A stretch of DNA of 64,000 nucleotides from contig NZ_AP022870.1 in NCBI RefSeq assembly GCF_011764545.1, positions 8,376,001-8,440,000 on the forward strand. Direction: 5' to 3'. A program made the translations under genes and the position numbers. Origin of the DNA: Phytohabitans flavus. Its GTDB lineage: Bacteria; Actinomycetota; Actinomycetes; Mycobacteriales; Micromonosporaceae. This document shows positions 35,808 to 44,549 of this stretch, in pieces (within the stretch, counting starts at the first letter, position 1; every line of letters starts with the position of its first letter). The notes under the pieces are model-generated. The model had not been told where the DNA came from. It ran no database searches and saw only the letters and a list, made by a program, of their open reading frames with translations.

Positions 35808-36671
35808 GTGACCGCGACACTCCTGGACGGTAAGGCAACCGCGTCCGCCATGAAGGACAACCTCCAGACGCGGGTAAAGGCTTTGGCCGAAAGGGGAATC
35901 GTTCCGGGACTTGGCACAGTCCTGGTGGGTGACGACCCTGGCTCACACGCGTATGTGCGGGGAAAGCACCGCGACAGCGCCGAGGTGGGCATCGCCTCGA
36001 TCCAGCGCGAGCTGCCCGCCGACGCCACGCAGGAGCAGGTCGAGGCCGTCGTCACCGAGCTCAACGCCGACCCGGCCTGCCACGGCTACATCGTCCAGCT
36101 GCCGCTGCCGCCGCAGATCGACACCGAGCGGGTGCTGGAGCTGATCGACCCGGACAAGGACGCCGACGGGCTGCACCCGATCAACCTGGGGCGGCTTGTG
36201 CTCGGCTACGACGCACCGCTGCCGTGTACGCCGCGCGGGATCGTCGAGCTCCTCCGGCGGTATGGCGTGGAGCTGCGCGGTGCGGAGGTGACCGTGGTCG
36301 GCCGCGGTACCACGGTGGGGCGCCCGCTCGGGCTGCTGCTCACCCGCCGCAGTGAGAATGCGACCGTGACCCTCTGTCACACCGGCACCCGCGACCTGGC
36401 CGCGCACACCCGCTCCGCCGACATCGTGATCGCCGCCGCCGGCGTGCCGGGGCTGATCACGAAGGACATGGTGCGCCCCGGCGCGGTCGTGGTCGACGTG
36501 GGCATCACCAGGGTCGTCGGCGAGGACGGCAAGGGCGTCTACACCGGCGACGTAGCGCCCGAGGTAGCCGAGGTGGCTGGCGCCCTGGCCCCGATGCCCG
36601 GCGGCATCGGCCCAATGACCAGGGCCATGCTCCTAACCAACGTGGTCGAGCGCGCCGAGCGCCTCCTGTAG
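35808..36671 (+). CDS. folD: methylenetetrahydrofolate dehydrogenase / cyclohydrolase
   Basis: 287 residues. Oxidises 5,10-methylene-THF and hydrolyses it to 10-formyl-THF, the donor used by PurN and PurH. Seen: the substrate-loop Lys in AYVRGKHRDSAEVG, YIVQLPLPPQID, the NADP-binding VVGRGTTVGRPLGLLL and the C-terminal PMPGGIGPMTRAMLL. Start is GTG 35808. The TAG stop overlaps the first bases of a palindromic repeat (36670-36733). Confidence 0.95.
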   Translation: MTATLLDGKATASAMKDNLQTRVKALAERGIVPGLGTVLVGDDPGSHAYVRGKHRDSAEVGIASIQRELPADATQEQVEAVVTELNADPACHGYIVQLPLPPQIDTERVLELIDPDKDADGLHPINLGRLVLGYDAPLPCTPRGIVELLRRYGVELRGAEVTVVGRGTTVGRPLGLLLTRRSENATVTLCHTGTRDLAAHTRSADIVIAAAGVPGLITKDMVRPGAVVVDVGITRVVGEDGKGVYTGDVAPEVAEVAGALAPMPGGIGPMTRAMLLTNVVERAERLL

Positions 36672-36733
36672 TTGATCAGGGACTTCGCGGGCGTGTCGGA
36701 CGGCGCGTCGCCCCATCAACTCCCTGATCAACG
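36670..36733. repeat. 64-bp palindromic intergenic repeat, copy 2
   Basis: The left arm is identical to that of the element at 6221 (agttgatcagggactt) and starts inside the folD stop codon. The right arm at 36718 reads aactccctgatcaac. The spacer is also 32 bases but its sequence differs. Same family as copy 1. It may act as the folD terminator. Confidence 0.75.
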
Positions 36734-36843
36734 GCGAAGGACCGTGTGGACCGGCACAGCCGCCCCGGTCAACGGAAACAGCAGTTAGCACGGCTGATAC
36801 GGTCCGGAAAAGAATGCCGTTCGTATCAAGGAGTGAGACGACC

Positions 36844-37794
36844 ATGGGCAAGAAGGTCACCGTCGTCGGCGCCGGCTTCTACGGCTCCACGACGGCACAG
36901 CGGCTGGCCGAGTACGACATCTTCGACACGGTCGTGCTCACCGACATCGTGGAGGGCAAGCCCGAGGGTCTCGCGCTCGACATGAGCCAGTCCCGGGCGA
37001 TCGAGGGCTTCGAGACCAAGGTGGTCGGGCAGACGACCGGTCCGAACGGCGAGGGTTACGAGGCGATCGAGGGCTCGGACGTCGTCGTCATCACTGCCGG
37101 CCTGCCCCGCAAGCCCGGCATGAGCCGGATGGACCTGCTCGGCGTCAACGCCAAGATCGTGCGTCAGGTCGCCGAAAACGTCGCGAAGTACGCGCCAAAC
37201 GCCGTCGTCATCGTCGTATCCAACCCGCTCGACGAGATGACCGCGCTCGCCCAGCTCGCCACCGGCTTCCCCAAGAACCGGGTGCTGGGCCAGGCCGGCA
37301 TGCTCGACACCGCCCGCTTCACCCACTTCGTCGCCGAGACGCTGGCCGTACCGGTCGCCTCGGTGAAGACGCTGACGCTCGGCTCGCACGGCGACACGAT
37401 GGTGCCGGTGCCGTCGAAGTGCACGGTCAACGGCAAGCCGCTCGCCGAGCTGCTGCCCGCCGACAAGATCGAGGAGCTTGTCGTCCGTACTCGCAACGGC
37501 GGCGCTGAGGTCGTGGCGCTGCTGAAGACCGGTTCGGCGTACTACGCGCCGTCTGCGGCCGCCGCCCGCATGGCCCGCGCCGTGGCTGAGGACTCCGGCG
37601 CCGTGCTGCCCGTCTGTGCCTGGGTCGACGGCGAGTACGGCATCTCCGGTGTTTACCTCGGTGTCGAGGCTTCGATCGGTGCGAACGGCGTCAACCAGGT
37701 GGTCGAGACCGAGCTCACCGAGTCGGAGCTGGCCGGCCTGACGGCGGCCGCCGAGGCGGTCCGCGCCAAGCAGGCGGACGTAGCGGCTCTCTAG
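36844..37794 (+). CDS. mdh: malate dehydrogenase
   Basis: 316 residues of the LDH/MDH superfamily, LDH-like subgroup. Interconverts malate and oxaloacetate with NAD. Features: Rossmann start KKVTVVGAGFYGSTTAQ with Asp in VVLTDIVEG, substrate-loop arginines in GLPRKPGMSRMDLL, VVSNPLDEMTALA, and catalytic His182 in LGSHGDTMVPVP. ATG 36844 is chosen because AAGGAG precedes it; an ATG ten codons earlier would include that SD in the gene. It is followed by a strong terminator. Confidence 0.93.
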   Translation: MGKKVTVVGAGFYGSTTAQRLAEYDIFDTVVLTDIVEGKPEGLALDMSQSRAIEGFETKVVGQTTGPNGEGYEAIEGSDVVVITAGLPRKPGMSRMDLLGVNAKIVRQVAENVAKYAPNAVVIVVSNPLDEMTALAQLATGFPKNRVLGQAGMLDTARFTHFVAETLAVPVASVKTLTLGSHGDTMVPVPSKCTVNGKPLAELLPADKIEELVVRTRNGGAEVVALLKTGSAYYAPSAAAARMARAVAEDSGAVLPVCAWVDGEYGISGVYLGVEASIGANGVNQVVETELTESELAGLTAAAEAVRAKQADVAAL

Positions 37795-37810
37795 CAACGA
37801 CCGAAATGAC

Positions 37811-37845
37811 CGGCCGCCCGGCTTCCATGAGAAGCTGGGCGGCCG
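37811..37845. terminator. terminator after mdh
   Basis: cggccgcccggctt (37811-37824) pairs with aagctgggcggccg (37832-37845) with one G-T pair. It lies between convergent mdh and the MBL-fold gene. Confidence 0.75.
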
Positions 37846-37864
37846 TTCGCATGTCCGGTGTCCC

Positions 37865-38716
37865 TTACGCCGGTAAGAACGGCTCGCTCAGGTGTGGTGT
37901 GGCGAGAGTGATGCCCGCTTTCAACAGCTTCGTCCGGGAGTTCCGCGCCGCCTCGGGGTCCATCTCATGCGCGTATGCCGTGTCGGGGGCCACGAGCTGG
38001 ACCACGTGCACCAAAAGATCGCCCGTGATCAGGAGCTGCCGCTCGCCGTACCCGATGAGCACTGATTGGTGTCCCGGCGTATGGCCGGGCGTCGCGATCG
38101 CGGTGACCCCGGCGGCGATCGGGACGTCGCCCTCGACGAGCCGCAACTGGCCGGCGTCCGTGAGCGGGCCCAGCAGGCGGCGCCTGATCTCCGGCCGGTC
38201 GAACGCCTCCGCGTCGGCCCGCTGGAGCAGATAGGTCGCGTTCGGAAAGTACGGCGTGCCGACCAATGAACCTTTTTCAACCTCGCCTCGCCCTCCGTGG
38301 GTTGGGGTGCCGGCTCCGCGCGGTTCAGGTTGAAAAAAGTTCACAGCCCAGCCGATATGGTCGGTGTGGAGGTGGGTGAGCACGACGGTGTCCACGTCGG
38401 CGGGGTCGATGCCGGCGGCGGCCAGCTCCTCCGGGAGGCGGCCGGGCACCGGCGCCCAGCTCGCGGCAAGCGAGTCCGCTGGCCCGATGCCGGCGTCGAC
38501 AAGGGTCACGTGGTCGCCGTGGCGGACCGCGAAGCATCGGAAGCGCAGCAGCCACTGGCCGTCCGGCGTCACCGCGCCCGGGTCGCGCGCGTCGGCCTGT
38601 GCCCACAGCTCGGCGCTGACCTGCGGAAACGCCTCACCGCGCGGCTGGAAGAAGGTGCCTTCGCCGTCGTGCAGAGCGACGACCGTCGCTCCGCCGAGGG
38701 TCCGGGTGAGTGGCAT
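37865..38716 (-). CDS. MBL-fold metallo-hydrolase
   Basis: 283 residues of the metallo-beta-lactamase fold. The metal-binding motif HLHTDH is in VVLTHLHTDHIGWAV, with further ligands in ATPGHTPGHQSVLI and LLITGDLLVH. Such proteins are often lactonases or thioesterases; the substrate is not evident. Between HLHTDH and the next conserved region (TPYFPNATYLLQRAD) it has about 25 extra residues rich in Gly, flanked at DNA level by 15-bp inverted repeats (38269-38283 and 38327-38341). ATG 38716 starts the fold directly; the long frame continuing upstream is antisense to icd. Divergent from icd. Confidence 0.85.
   Translation of the reverse strand: MPLTRTLGGATVVALHDGEGTFFQPRGEAFPQVSAELWAQADARDPGAVTPDGQWLLRFRCFAVRHGDHVTLVDAGIGPADSLAASWAPVPGRLPEELAAAGIDPADVDTVVLTHLHTDHIGWAVNFFQPEPRGAGTPTHGGRGEVEKGSLVGTPYFPNATYLLQRADAEAFDRPEIRRRLLGPLTDAGQLRLVEGDVPIAAGVTAIATPGHTPGHQSVLIGYGERQLLITGDLLVHVVQLVAPDTAYAHEMDPEAARNSRTKLLKAGITLATPHLSEPFLPA
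38269..38341. repeat. inverted repeat flanking an in-frame insertion in the MBL gene
   Basis: aacctttttcaacct at 38269-38283 and aggttgaaaaaagtt at 38327-38341 are complementary at 14 of 15 positions around a 43-base GC-rich centre. The segment adds about 25 residues to the protein without breaking the frame. The A/T runs stand out in this GC-rich gene. Confidence 0.6.
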
Positions 38717-38785
38717 GCAGGGCAGTCTAGGCCGTGCAGTACGCTCGTACTGCTTAATAACTGCCCGGAGAGGAGCGCCGGCTCG

Positions 38786-40000
38786 ATGGCGAAGATCAAA
38801 GTAGAGAACCCCGTTGTCGAGCTCGACGGCGACGAGATGACCCGGATCATCTGGAAGCAGATTCGGGAGCAGCTGATCCTGCCCTACCTCGATGTCGAGC
38901 TCGAGTACTACGACCTCTCGATCCAGTACCGCGACGAGACCGACGACCAGGTCACCATCGACGCGGCCAACGCCATCAAGCGCCACGGCGCAGGCGTCAA
39001 GTGCGCCACCATCACGCCGGACGAGGCGCGGGTGGCGGAGTTCGGCCTCAAGAAGATGTGGCGCTCGCCCAACGGCACGATCCGTAACATCCTCGGCGGC
39101 GTCGTCTTCCGTGAGCCGATCATCATGGCCAACGTGCCGCGGCTCGTGCCCGGCTGGACCAAGCCGATCGTCATCGGCCGTCACGCCCACGGCGACCAGT
39201 ACAAGGCCACTGACTTCGTGGTGCCCGGCCCGGGCACGGTGACCATCGCCTACACGCCTGACGACGGCGGCGAGCCGATGGAGTTCGAGGTGGCGAAGTT
39301 CCCTGGCGGCGGCATCGCCATGGGCATGTACAACTTCGACGACTCGATCCGCGACTTCGCGCGCGCCTCGTTCCGGTACGGCCTGGACCGCGGCTTCCCG
39401 GTCTACCTGTCCACCAAGAACACGATCCTGAAGGCGTACGACGGTCGCTTCAAGGACCTGTTCGCCGAGGTGTTCGAGGCGGAGTTCAAGGACAGGTTCG
39501 TGGCGGCCGGCATCACGTACGAGCACCGCCTGATCGACGACATGGTCGCGGCCGCGCTGAAGTGGGAGGGCGGCTTCGTGTGGGCCGCCAAGAACTACGA
39601 CGGCGACGTGCAGTCCGACACGGTGGCGCAGGGCTTCGGCTCGCTGGGCCTGATGACCTCGGTGCTCATGACGCCTGACGGCCGTACCGTCGAGGCCGAG
39701 GCGGCGCACGGCACGGTCACCCGGCACTACCGGCAGTGGCAGAAGGGCGAGAAGACCTCGACCAACCCGATCGCGTCGATCTTCGCCTGGACCCGCGGCC
39801 TGGCCCACCGGGGCAAGCTGGACGGCACGCCGGCGGTCACCGAGTTTGCCGACAAGCTCGAGCAGGTCTGCGTCGATACGGTCGAGGGCGGCCAGATGAC
39901 CAAGGACCTGGCCCTCCTGATCTCGCGCGACGCCCCGTGGCTCACCACGGACGAGTTCATGAACGCGCTGGACCAGAACCTGTCCAAGAAGCTCGCCTGA
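38786..40000 (+). CDS. icd: NADP-dependent isocitrate dehydrogenase
   Basis: 404 residues, homodimeric type-II (eukaryote-like) enzyme that oxidises isocitrate to 2-oxoglutarate. Seen: ELDGDEMTRIIWKQIRE at the N-terminus, substrate Ser and Arg in WRSPNGTIRNILGG and VIGRHAHGDQYKA, the metal-binding HRLIDDMVAAALKW, and the NADP-binding EAAHGTVTRHYR followed by TNPIASIFAWTRGL. ATG 38786 has GAGAGGAG upstream. Two hairpins follow the stop. With sucCD and mdh it forms a dispersed TCA group in this window. Confidence 0.95.
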   Translation: MAKIKVENPVVELDGDEMTRIIWKQIREQLILPYLDVELEYYDLSIQYRDETDDQVTIDAANAIKRHGAGVKCATITPDEARVAEFGLKKMWRSPNGTIRNILGGVVFREPIIMANVPRLVPGWTKPIVIGRHAHGDQYKATDFVVPGPGTVTIAYTPDDGGEPMEFEVAKFPGGGIAMGMYNFDDSIRDFARASFRYGLDRGFPVYLSTKNTILKAYDGRFKDLFAEVFEAEFKDRFVAAGITYEHRLIDDMVAAALKWEGGFVWAAKNYDGDVQSDTVAQGFGSLGLMTSVLMTPDGRTVEAEAAHGTVTRHYRQWQKGEKTSTNPIASIFAWTRGLAHRGKLDGTPAVTEFADKLEQVCVDTVEGGQMTKDLALLISRDAPWLTTDEFMNALDQNLSKKLA

Positions 40001-40011
40001 GTTTTTCGGCC

Positions 40012-40101
40012 TGCCCCTCTTCGGCTGTTTGAAACGGCCGGGGAGGGGCATCGCGCCCGGAGCGAGATGTGGGGCGCGGGGGCCCGGGACAGGGCCCCCG
40101 C
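40012..40101 (+). terminator. two hairpins after icd
   Basis: The first hairpin pairs tgcccctc with gaggggca around the icd 3' flank (40012-40050). The second is a 10-bp stem gcgggggccc / gggcccccgc at 40076-40101. No T-run is seen. Together they separate icd from the convergent GH36 gene. Confidence 0.6.
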
Positions 40102-40255
40102 TGGGAAGGGACGGCAGGCTATTCGCCATAGCCGTAAGACCGACGGCCGGCACGGTGGGCGGCCATGACCGGCGATCTCACTGGACGTGACTGGCACCAC
40201 GTCCACTCGTACTAACGAGCCCGTCGATCCCTGGTGACGGCACAGCCCGTTTCCG

Positions 40256-41581
40256 CTATGCGAACGGGGTCGGCGGTGGCGTATTCGCCAGGAGGCGGCG
40301 TGTGGTCTCCACTCCCCAGTCGTCGAGGTCCGCTATCCGGTCGGAGCTGACCCGCAGGCCGCCGAACCGCTCGACCACCCTCGCCCAGTCCGCTCGGCGC
40401 TCCACTTCCGGCCGCGCGATCAGGCAGTCGGGGTCGTTGACCCAGAAGCGGCCGTGTTGCCAGGCCCGCGCTTGCGTGGAAAGGGCGGCGCCGCGCTGGG
40501 ATGGCTGGGAGAGGTCGCCGTCCACCGGCTCGTACGCGGGGCTGATGTCGGCCGACACGCGCATCGCGTCGTAGAGGCCCACGCTGGGCAGGATCGGGGC
40601 GCCGCAGCCGAGCAGGTAGGCGTCCGGTCCGATGACCTCACGGACCAGGGTCACCGCCCGCCGGTACGCGGCCAGCGGCTCGACGCCTGTGTGGCGTGAG
40701 CCGGCGAGCGCGGCGGCGTACGCGAAGTCGATTTTGAAGTAGTCGAAGCCGAGGCCGGCGAGCCAGGCGAAGACCTCGCAGACGTAGTCGGCGGCAGCCG
40801 GGTTGGTGGTGTCCAGGCCGTAGGACGGGGCGCCCCAGTGCCGGCCGGCCGAGACCGGAAGGCCGTCCGGCCCGGCGATCAGCCACTCCTGGTGCTCGCG
40901 GGCGAGCCAGCTGCCCTCCTGGACCCAGAACGGCGCCACCCAGATGCCGGCGCGCAGCCCCGCGTCCCGGATCCGCGCGGCCACGCCGTCCAGCGAGGTG
41001 AACCGGTCGGACAGGTGCAGCCAGTCGCCCACCGCCGCCTGCCAGCCGCCGTCCACCTGGACCACTTCGACCGGCAGCTCGCGGTCCCGGATGGCGGCGA
41101 CGTTTTCGTCGATGTCCGTTTCCGTGACCCGCTCGAAGTAGTGGTACCACGAGCACCAGGCGGTCGGCGCCGCGCGCGGTAGGGGTCCGCCGGCGGTACG
41201 GGCGAAGCCGGATGCCCAGTCGCCGAGCGGTACGCCGGTGTGCGCGGTGACCGGCCCGTCCGCCGCGACCACGAGCCGGTCGCCGGTGAGCGTGGCGCGG
41301 ATCGAGGGGACGGTCAGCGGGTCTGGCGCGGCGTACAGGCGCAGCGGCCCACCGTCACCCGGATCGATGGCCAGCAGCCCTTCGCCCTGGAAGCCGTCTG
41401 CCGGTGCGGCGCTCTCCGGGCGGTAGTTGCCGCGCCGCCGCCAGTCGGCCGCCGGGCGGGGAGGCGGAGCGTCGACGGGATACCACGAAGTGGGCGACGC
41501 GGACTGCCATCCCTCCTCGTAGACCCGGGCCGTCCCCGGGTCGACCCGGACCTCGTCGAGGGTCTCGAAGAGCACTGGCAC
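40256..41581 (-). CDS. alpha-galactosidase, glycoside hydrolase family 36
   Basis: 441 residues. The TIM-barrel has the GH36 features: WCSWYHYFERVTETDI, the nucleophile Asp285 in DYFKIDFAYA and the acid/base Asp345 in RVSADISPAY. It is shorter than the roughly 700-residue members and seems to have a reduced N-terminal beta-domain, and no secretion signal is evident, so it probably cleaves imported alpha-galactosides. Start is GTG 41581. It is divergent from a DeoR-type regulator and galT, so a shared galactose regulon is likely. Specificity for alpha-galactose is from the family. Confidence 0.83.
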   Translation of the reverse strand: MPVLFETLDEVRVDPGTARVYEEGWQSASPTSWYPVDAPPPRPAADWRRRGNYRPESAAPADGFQGEGLLAIDPGDGGPLRLYAAPDPLTVPSIRATLTGDRLVVAADGPVTAHTGVPLGDWASGFARTAGGPLPRAAPTAWCSWYHYFERVTETDIDENVAAIRDRELPVEVVQVDGGWQAAVGDWLHLSDRFTSLDGVAARIRDAGLRAGIWVAPFWVQEGSWLAREHQEWLIAGPDGLPVSAGRHWGAPSYGLDTTNPAAADYVCEVFAWLAGLGFDYFKIDFAYAAALAGSRHTGVEPLAAYRRAVTLVREVIGPDAYLLGCGAPILPSVGLYDAMRVSADISPAYEPVDGDLSQPSQRGAALSTQARAWQHGRFWVNDPDCLIARPEVERRADWARVVERFGGLRVSSDRIADLDDWGVETTRRLLANTPPPTPFA

Positions 41582-41613
41582 AGGATGTCACAACGGCTGC
41601 CTGCGTGCGGTAG

Positions 41614-41646
41614 TGTTCAAATCTGTTCACTTGCGTTCTGTTCACT
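41614..41646. promoter_or_regulatory. TGTTCA repeats in the GH36/deoR divergent promoter
   Basis: TGTTCA occurs at 41614-41619, 41624-41629 and 41639-41644, spaced 10 and 15 bases apart. The last two extend to TGTTCACT. Direct repeats of this kind are typical DeoR-family operators. The site lies 30 bases from the GH36 start and just before the regulator gene, so autoregulation and control of GH36 are both possible. Confidence 0.5.
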
Positions 41647-41677
41647 CGGTCAGGGATGTCGAGGAGGGTTGGGGCCG

Positions 41678-42448
41678 ATGCTCGCACCGCAGCGCCAGGC
41701 CGCGATCCTGGACCGGGTCAGGGCCGCCGGCGGGGTTCGGGTCAGCGACCTGGCCGCCGAGTTCGGCGTGTCCGACATGACGATCCGCCGCGATCTGGAG
41801 GCACTCGCCGACCGGGGCCTGCTCGCCAAGGTGCACGGCGGCGCGACGTCGGTGCAGCCCGGCTCGACCGACGAGCCGGGCTTCGCGGCCAAGTCCATCC
41901 GGCAGCGGTCCGAGAAGGCCGCCATCGCGGTCCGGGCCGCGCAGCTCGTCACCCCCGGGACGGCGGTCGCGCTTTCCGCGGGTACCACCACCGCCGAGCT
42001 CGCCCAGCGCCTGGTCGACGTGCCCGAGCTGACCGTGGTGACCAACTCGATCCCGGTCGCCGACGTCTTCTACCGCGCCGGTCGCCCGGACCAGACGGTG
42101 GTGCTGACCGGCGGTGTGCGTACCCCGTCCGACGCGCTCGTCGGCCCGGTCGCGGTCGCCGCGATCCGTTCGCTTCACCTGGACGTGCTCTTTTTGGGGG
42201 TACATGGGATGAGCGAGCGGGCCGGTTTCACCACGCCCAATCTGATGGAGGCGGACACCAACCGGGCGCTCATCGCCGCCGCCGAGCGCCTCGTGGTGCT
42301 GGCCGACCACACCAAGTGGGGCACGGTCGGCATCTCCTCCATCGCCGAGCTGTCCGAGGCCCACGTCGTGGTGAGCGACGCCGCCCTGCCCCCGCCCGCC
42401 CGGGCAACCCTTACCGAGCATGTCGAGGAGTTGGTGATCGTCCCGTGA
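41678..42448 (+). CDS. DeoR-family transcriptional regulator of sugar use
   Basis: 256 residues. The N-terminal winged helix-turn-helix has the DeoR signature RVSDLAAEFGVSDMTIRRDL. The C-terminal DeoR sensor domain binds a sugar phosphate, with ALSAGTTTAELA, LDVLFLGVHGM and VLADHTKWGTVG. It usually represses until the sugar phosphate is present. The gene overlaps galT by four bases and is divergent from a GH36 galactosidase, so the effector is probably a galactose-pathway phosphate. AGGAGGG precedes the ATG at 41678. Confidence 0.9.
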   Translation: MLAPQRQAAILDRVRAAGGVRVSDLAAEFGVSDMTIRRDLEALADRGLLAKVHGGATSVQPGSTDEPGFAAKSIRQRSEKAAIAVRAAQLVTPGTAVALSAGTTTAELAQRLVDVPELTVVTNSIPVADVFYRAGRPDQTVVLTGGVRTPSDALVGPVAVAAIRSLHLDVLFLGVHGMSERAGFTTPNLMEADTNRALIAAAERLVVLADHTKWGTVGISSIAELSEAHVVVSDAALPPPARATLTEHVEELVIVP

Positions 42449-43491
42449 GGAAGGTGCCGACCACGCTGGCCGACGGCCGCGAGCTGATCTACTTCGAGGA
42501 GCGCGACGACACCTTCCGCGACTCCGTCGACAAGCGTGACCTGCCACCCCCGCCGCCCGCGTCCCAGTTGCGGTATGACGCGCTGGTCGACGAGTGGGTG
42601 GCGATCGCCGCCCATCGGCAGAGCCGTACCTTCCTGCCGCCGGCGGACGAGTGCCCGCTGTGCCCGTCGCGGGACGGGCGGCAGAGCGAGATCCCCGCCT
42701 CCGACTACGACGTGGTCGTCTTCGAAAACAGGTTCCCCTCCTTCAGCGACCGCCCGGTGGCGCTGCCGGAGGACATCGTGGCGAGGCCGGCGCAGGGCCG
42801 GTGCGAGGTGGTGTGCTTCACATCGGACCACAACGCGTCGTTCGCCACGCTGCCGCCGTCCCGCGTGCGCACCGTGCTGGAGGCACAGATCGACCGCACG
42901 CTGGCACTGTCCACGCTGGACGGTGTGGAGCAGGTGTTCTGCTTCGAAAACCGGGGCGTCGAGATCGGTGTGACGCTCCACCACCCGCACGGCCAGATCT
43001 ACGCGTACCCCTTCGTCACCCCACGCACCCGCGCGATGCTCACCGCCGCCCGCGGCCGCCCGGTGTACTCGGAGCTGCTGGCCAGCGAGCGCGCCGCCGG
43101 CGTACGCGTGGTGGCGGCCAACGAGCACTGGACCGCCTTCGTGCCGGTGGCCGCGCGGTGGCCGTTCGAGGTGCACATCGCCCCACACCGCCGGGTGCCC
43201 GACCTGCCCGCGCTCGACGACGCGGAACGCGCGGCGTTCGGCCCGCTCTACCTGGACGTGCTCGGGCGCTTCGACGGCCTCTTCGACATGCCGATGCCGT
43301 ACATCTCCGCGTGGCACCAGGCACCCGTACGCAGCGGCCGCGAGGAGAGCCACCTGCACCTACAGATCTTCAGCATCCGCCGCGCGGCGACCAAGCTGAA
43401 GTACCTGGCCGGCTCCGAGTCCGCCATGGGCGTCTTCATCAACGACATCGTCCCCGAGGACGCCGCCCAACTCCTCCGCGCCGCCACCTGA
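42445..43491 (+). CDS. galT: galactose-1-phosphate uridylyltransferase
   Basis: 348 residues. Exchanges UMP between UDP-glucose and galactose-1-phosphate in the Leloir pathway. The active site HPHGQ at 180-184 holds the nucleophile His182. The structural metal-binding cysteines CPLCPS are near residue 72. A second HIT-like block is in WHQAPVRSGREESHLHLQIF. GTG 42445 overlaps the regulator stop. galK, which often follows galT in actinobacteria, is not present; a truncated XRE gene lies there instead. Confidence 0.93.
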   Translation: MRKVPTTLADGRELIYFEERDDTFRDSVDKRDLPPPPPASQLRYDALVDEWVAIAAHRQSRTFLPPADECPLCPSRDGRQSEIPASDYDVVVFENRFPSFSDRPVALPEDIVARPAQGRCEVVCFTSDHNASFATLPPSRVRTVLEAQIDRTLALSTLDGVEQVFCFENRGVEIGVTLHHPHGQIYAYPFVTPRTRAMLTAARGRPVYSELLASERAAGVRVVAANEHWTAFVPVAARWPFEVHIAPHRRVPDLPALDDAERAAFGPLYLDVLGRFDGLFDMPMPYISAWHQAPVRSGREESHLHLQIFSIRRAATKLKYLAGSESAMGVFINDIVPEDAAQLLRAAT

Positions 43492-43510
43492 CCTCTCTGA
43501 AGGAGGAGCA

Positions 43511-43744
43511 ATGAGCGCAAACTGGCGGGACGTCAAGGCCAAGGCGCGGGCGCACGACCCGGAGTGGGACAGCGCCGAGCGCGCCGGCCGGCGCGCTCAG
43601 ATGCGCCAGGAAATGCTTGCCTCGCTGAGCGGGGCTCAGCTTGCCATTCATGGGCGTGATGGCGACGTAGGCGGGCGACTGCTGGAATCTTGTCGTACCC
43701 GGGGCCTAGATTCAGAGCGTGGACCTGCGCGTAGCGGTTGGTGA
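43511..43744 (+). pseudogene. truncated XRE-type regulator fragment
   Basis: 77 residues. The first 45 (MSANWRDVKAKARAHDPEWD through MLASLSGAQLA) match what I recall of the N-terminus of small XRE-family regulators, usually followed by EIRKxLGLTQ and a helix-turn-helix. Here the match stops after QLA and the rest is unrelated, running into the start of the next gene. The HTH has been lost, so it is probably a remnant. Its SD (AAGGAGGAG before ATG) is still perfect and it may still be translated. The remaining C-terminus shares bases 43719-43744 with the hydrolase gene. Confidence 0.55.
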
Positions 43745-44549
43745 AGGCGTTCATTTGCGGGTGCGCCGGCGCGATGGGGCGCGTGAGCCGTCCTTCCTGC
43801 TCGTGCACGGCCTCGCGTCCAATGCGCTCCTCTGGGACGAGATGGCCGCCGAGCTGGCCCGGGCCGGCCACGGGTCGTTCGCGGTAGACCTGCGTGGCCA
43901 CGGCGAGTCGGACCTGCCCGACAGCGGCTTTGACGCGGGCACCGCGGCTGCCGATCTCGCGGCCGTCGCGACCGCGCTTGAGCTCCAGGACCTGGTGGTG
44001 GCCGGGCAGTCGTGGGGTGGCAATGTCGCGGTCCGGCTGGCCGCCGAGCACCCCGCGCTGGTCAAGGCCCTCGCGCTGGTCGATGGCGGGTGGATCGACC
44101 TGTCTACGCAGTTCGGCAGTTGGGAGGAGTGCGCCACCGCGCTGCGCCCGCCCGACCTCGACGGGCTGCGCGTCGACCAGATGCGGGGCTTCCTGCGGCG
44201 CACGCACCCCGACTGGTCCGATGTCGCGATCGAGGCGACCGTGGCCAACCTGCGGGTCGGCCCTGAAGGTTTGCTGGCCCGGCGGCTGCCGATCCCGCGC
44301 CACATGGAGATCGTCCGCGACATGTGGGAGGACCCGCCGCAGCGGTTCTACCCGGCGCTCGTGATGCCGGTGTTGTTGGTGCCGGCCGTGCCCACCGACC
44401 TGGAGCGGGCGGCGCGCGGTCGGGCGCGGGTCGAGGCCGCGGCGCAGGCGCTGGCCGACGCCACCATCCGGGAGTACCCGGGCGGCGACCACGACCTGCA
44501 CGCGCAGCATCCGCGTGAGCTGGCCGCCGACCTACTGAGGTTGGTATGA
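43719..44549 (+). CDS. alpha/beta hydrolase
   Basis: 276 residues with an alpha/beta-hydrolase fold: oxyanion region LLVHGLASNALLWDEM, nucleophile Ser in AGQSWGGNVAV, and His in YPGGDHDLHAQHP. The substrate is unknown. Start is GTG 43719. It overlaps the next gene by four bases, so the two are co-translated, and it follows the XRE fragment, whose frame runs into its start. Confidence 0.87.
   Translation: MDLRVAVGEGVHLRVRRRDGAREPSFLLVHGLASNALLWDEMAAELARAGHGSFAVDLRGHGESDLPDSGFDAGTAAADLAAVATALELQDLVVAGQSWGGNVAVRLAAEHPALVKALALVDGGWIDLSTQFGSWEECATALRPPDLDGLRVDQMRGFLRRTHPDWSDVAIEATVANLRVGPEGLLARRLPIPRHMEIVRDMWEDPPQRFYPALVMPVLLVPAVPTDLERAARGRARVEAAAQALADATIREYPGGDHDLHAQHPRELAADLLRLV

Noticed and set aside
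38717..40153. upstream extension of the MBL-fold frame to 762 codons
   Set aside because: It runs antisense through icd, which has complete family motifs. The MBL fold starts at 38716.
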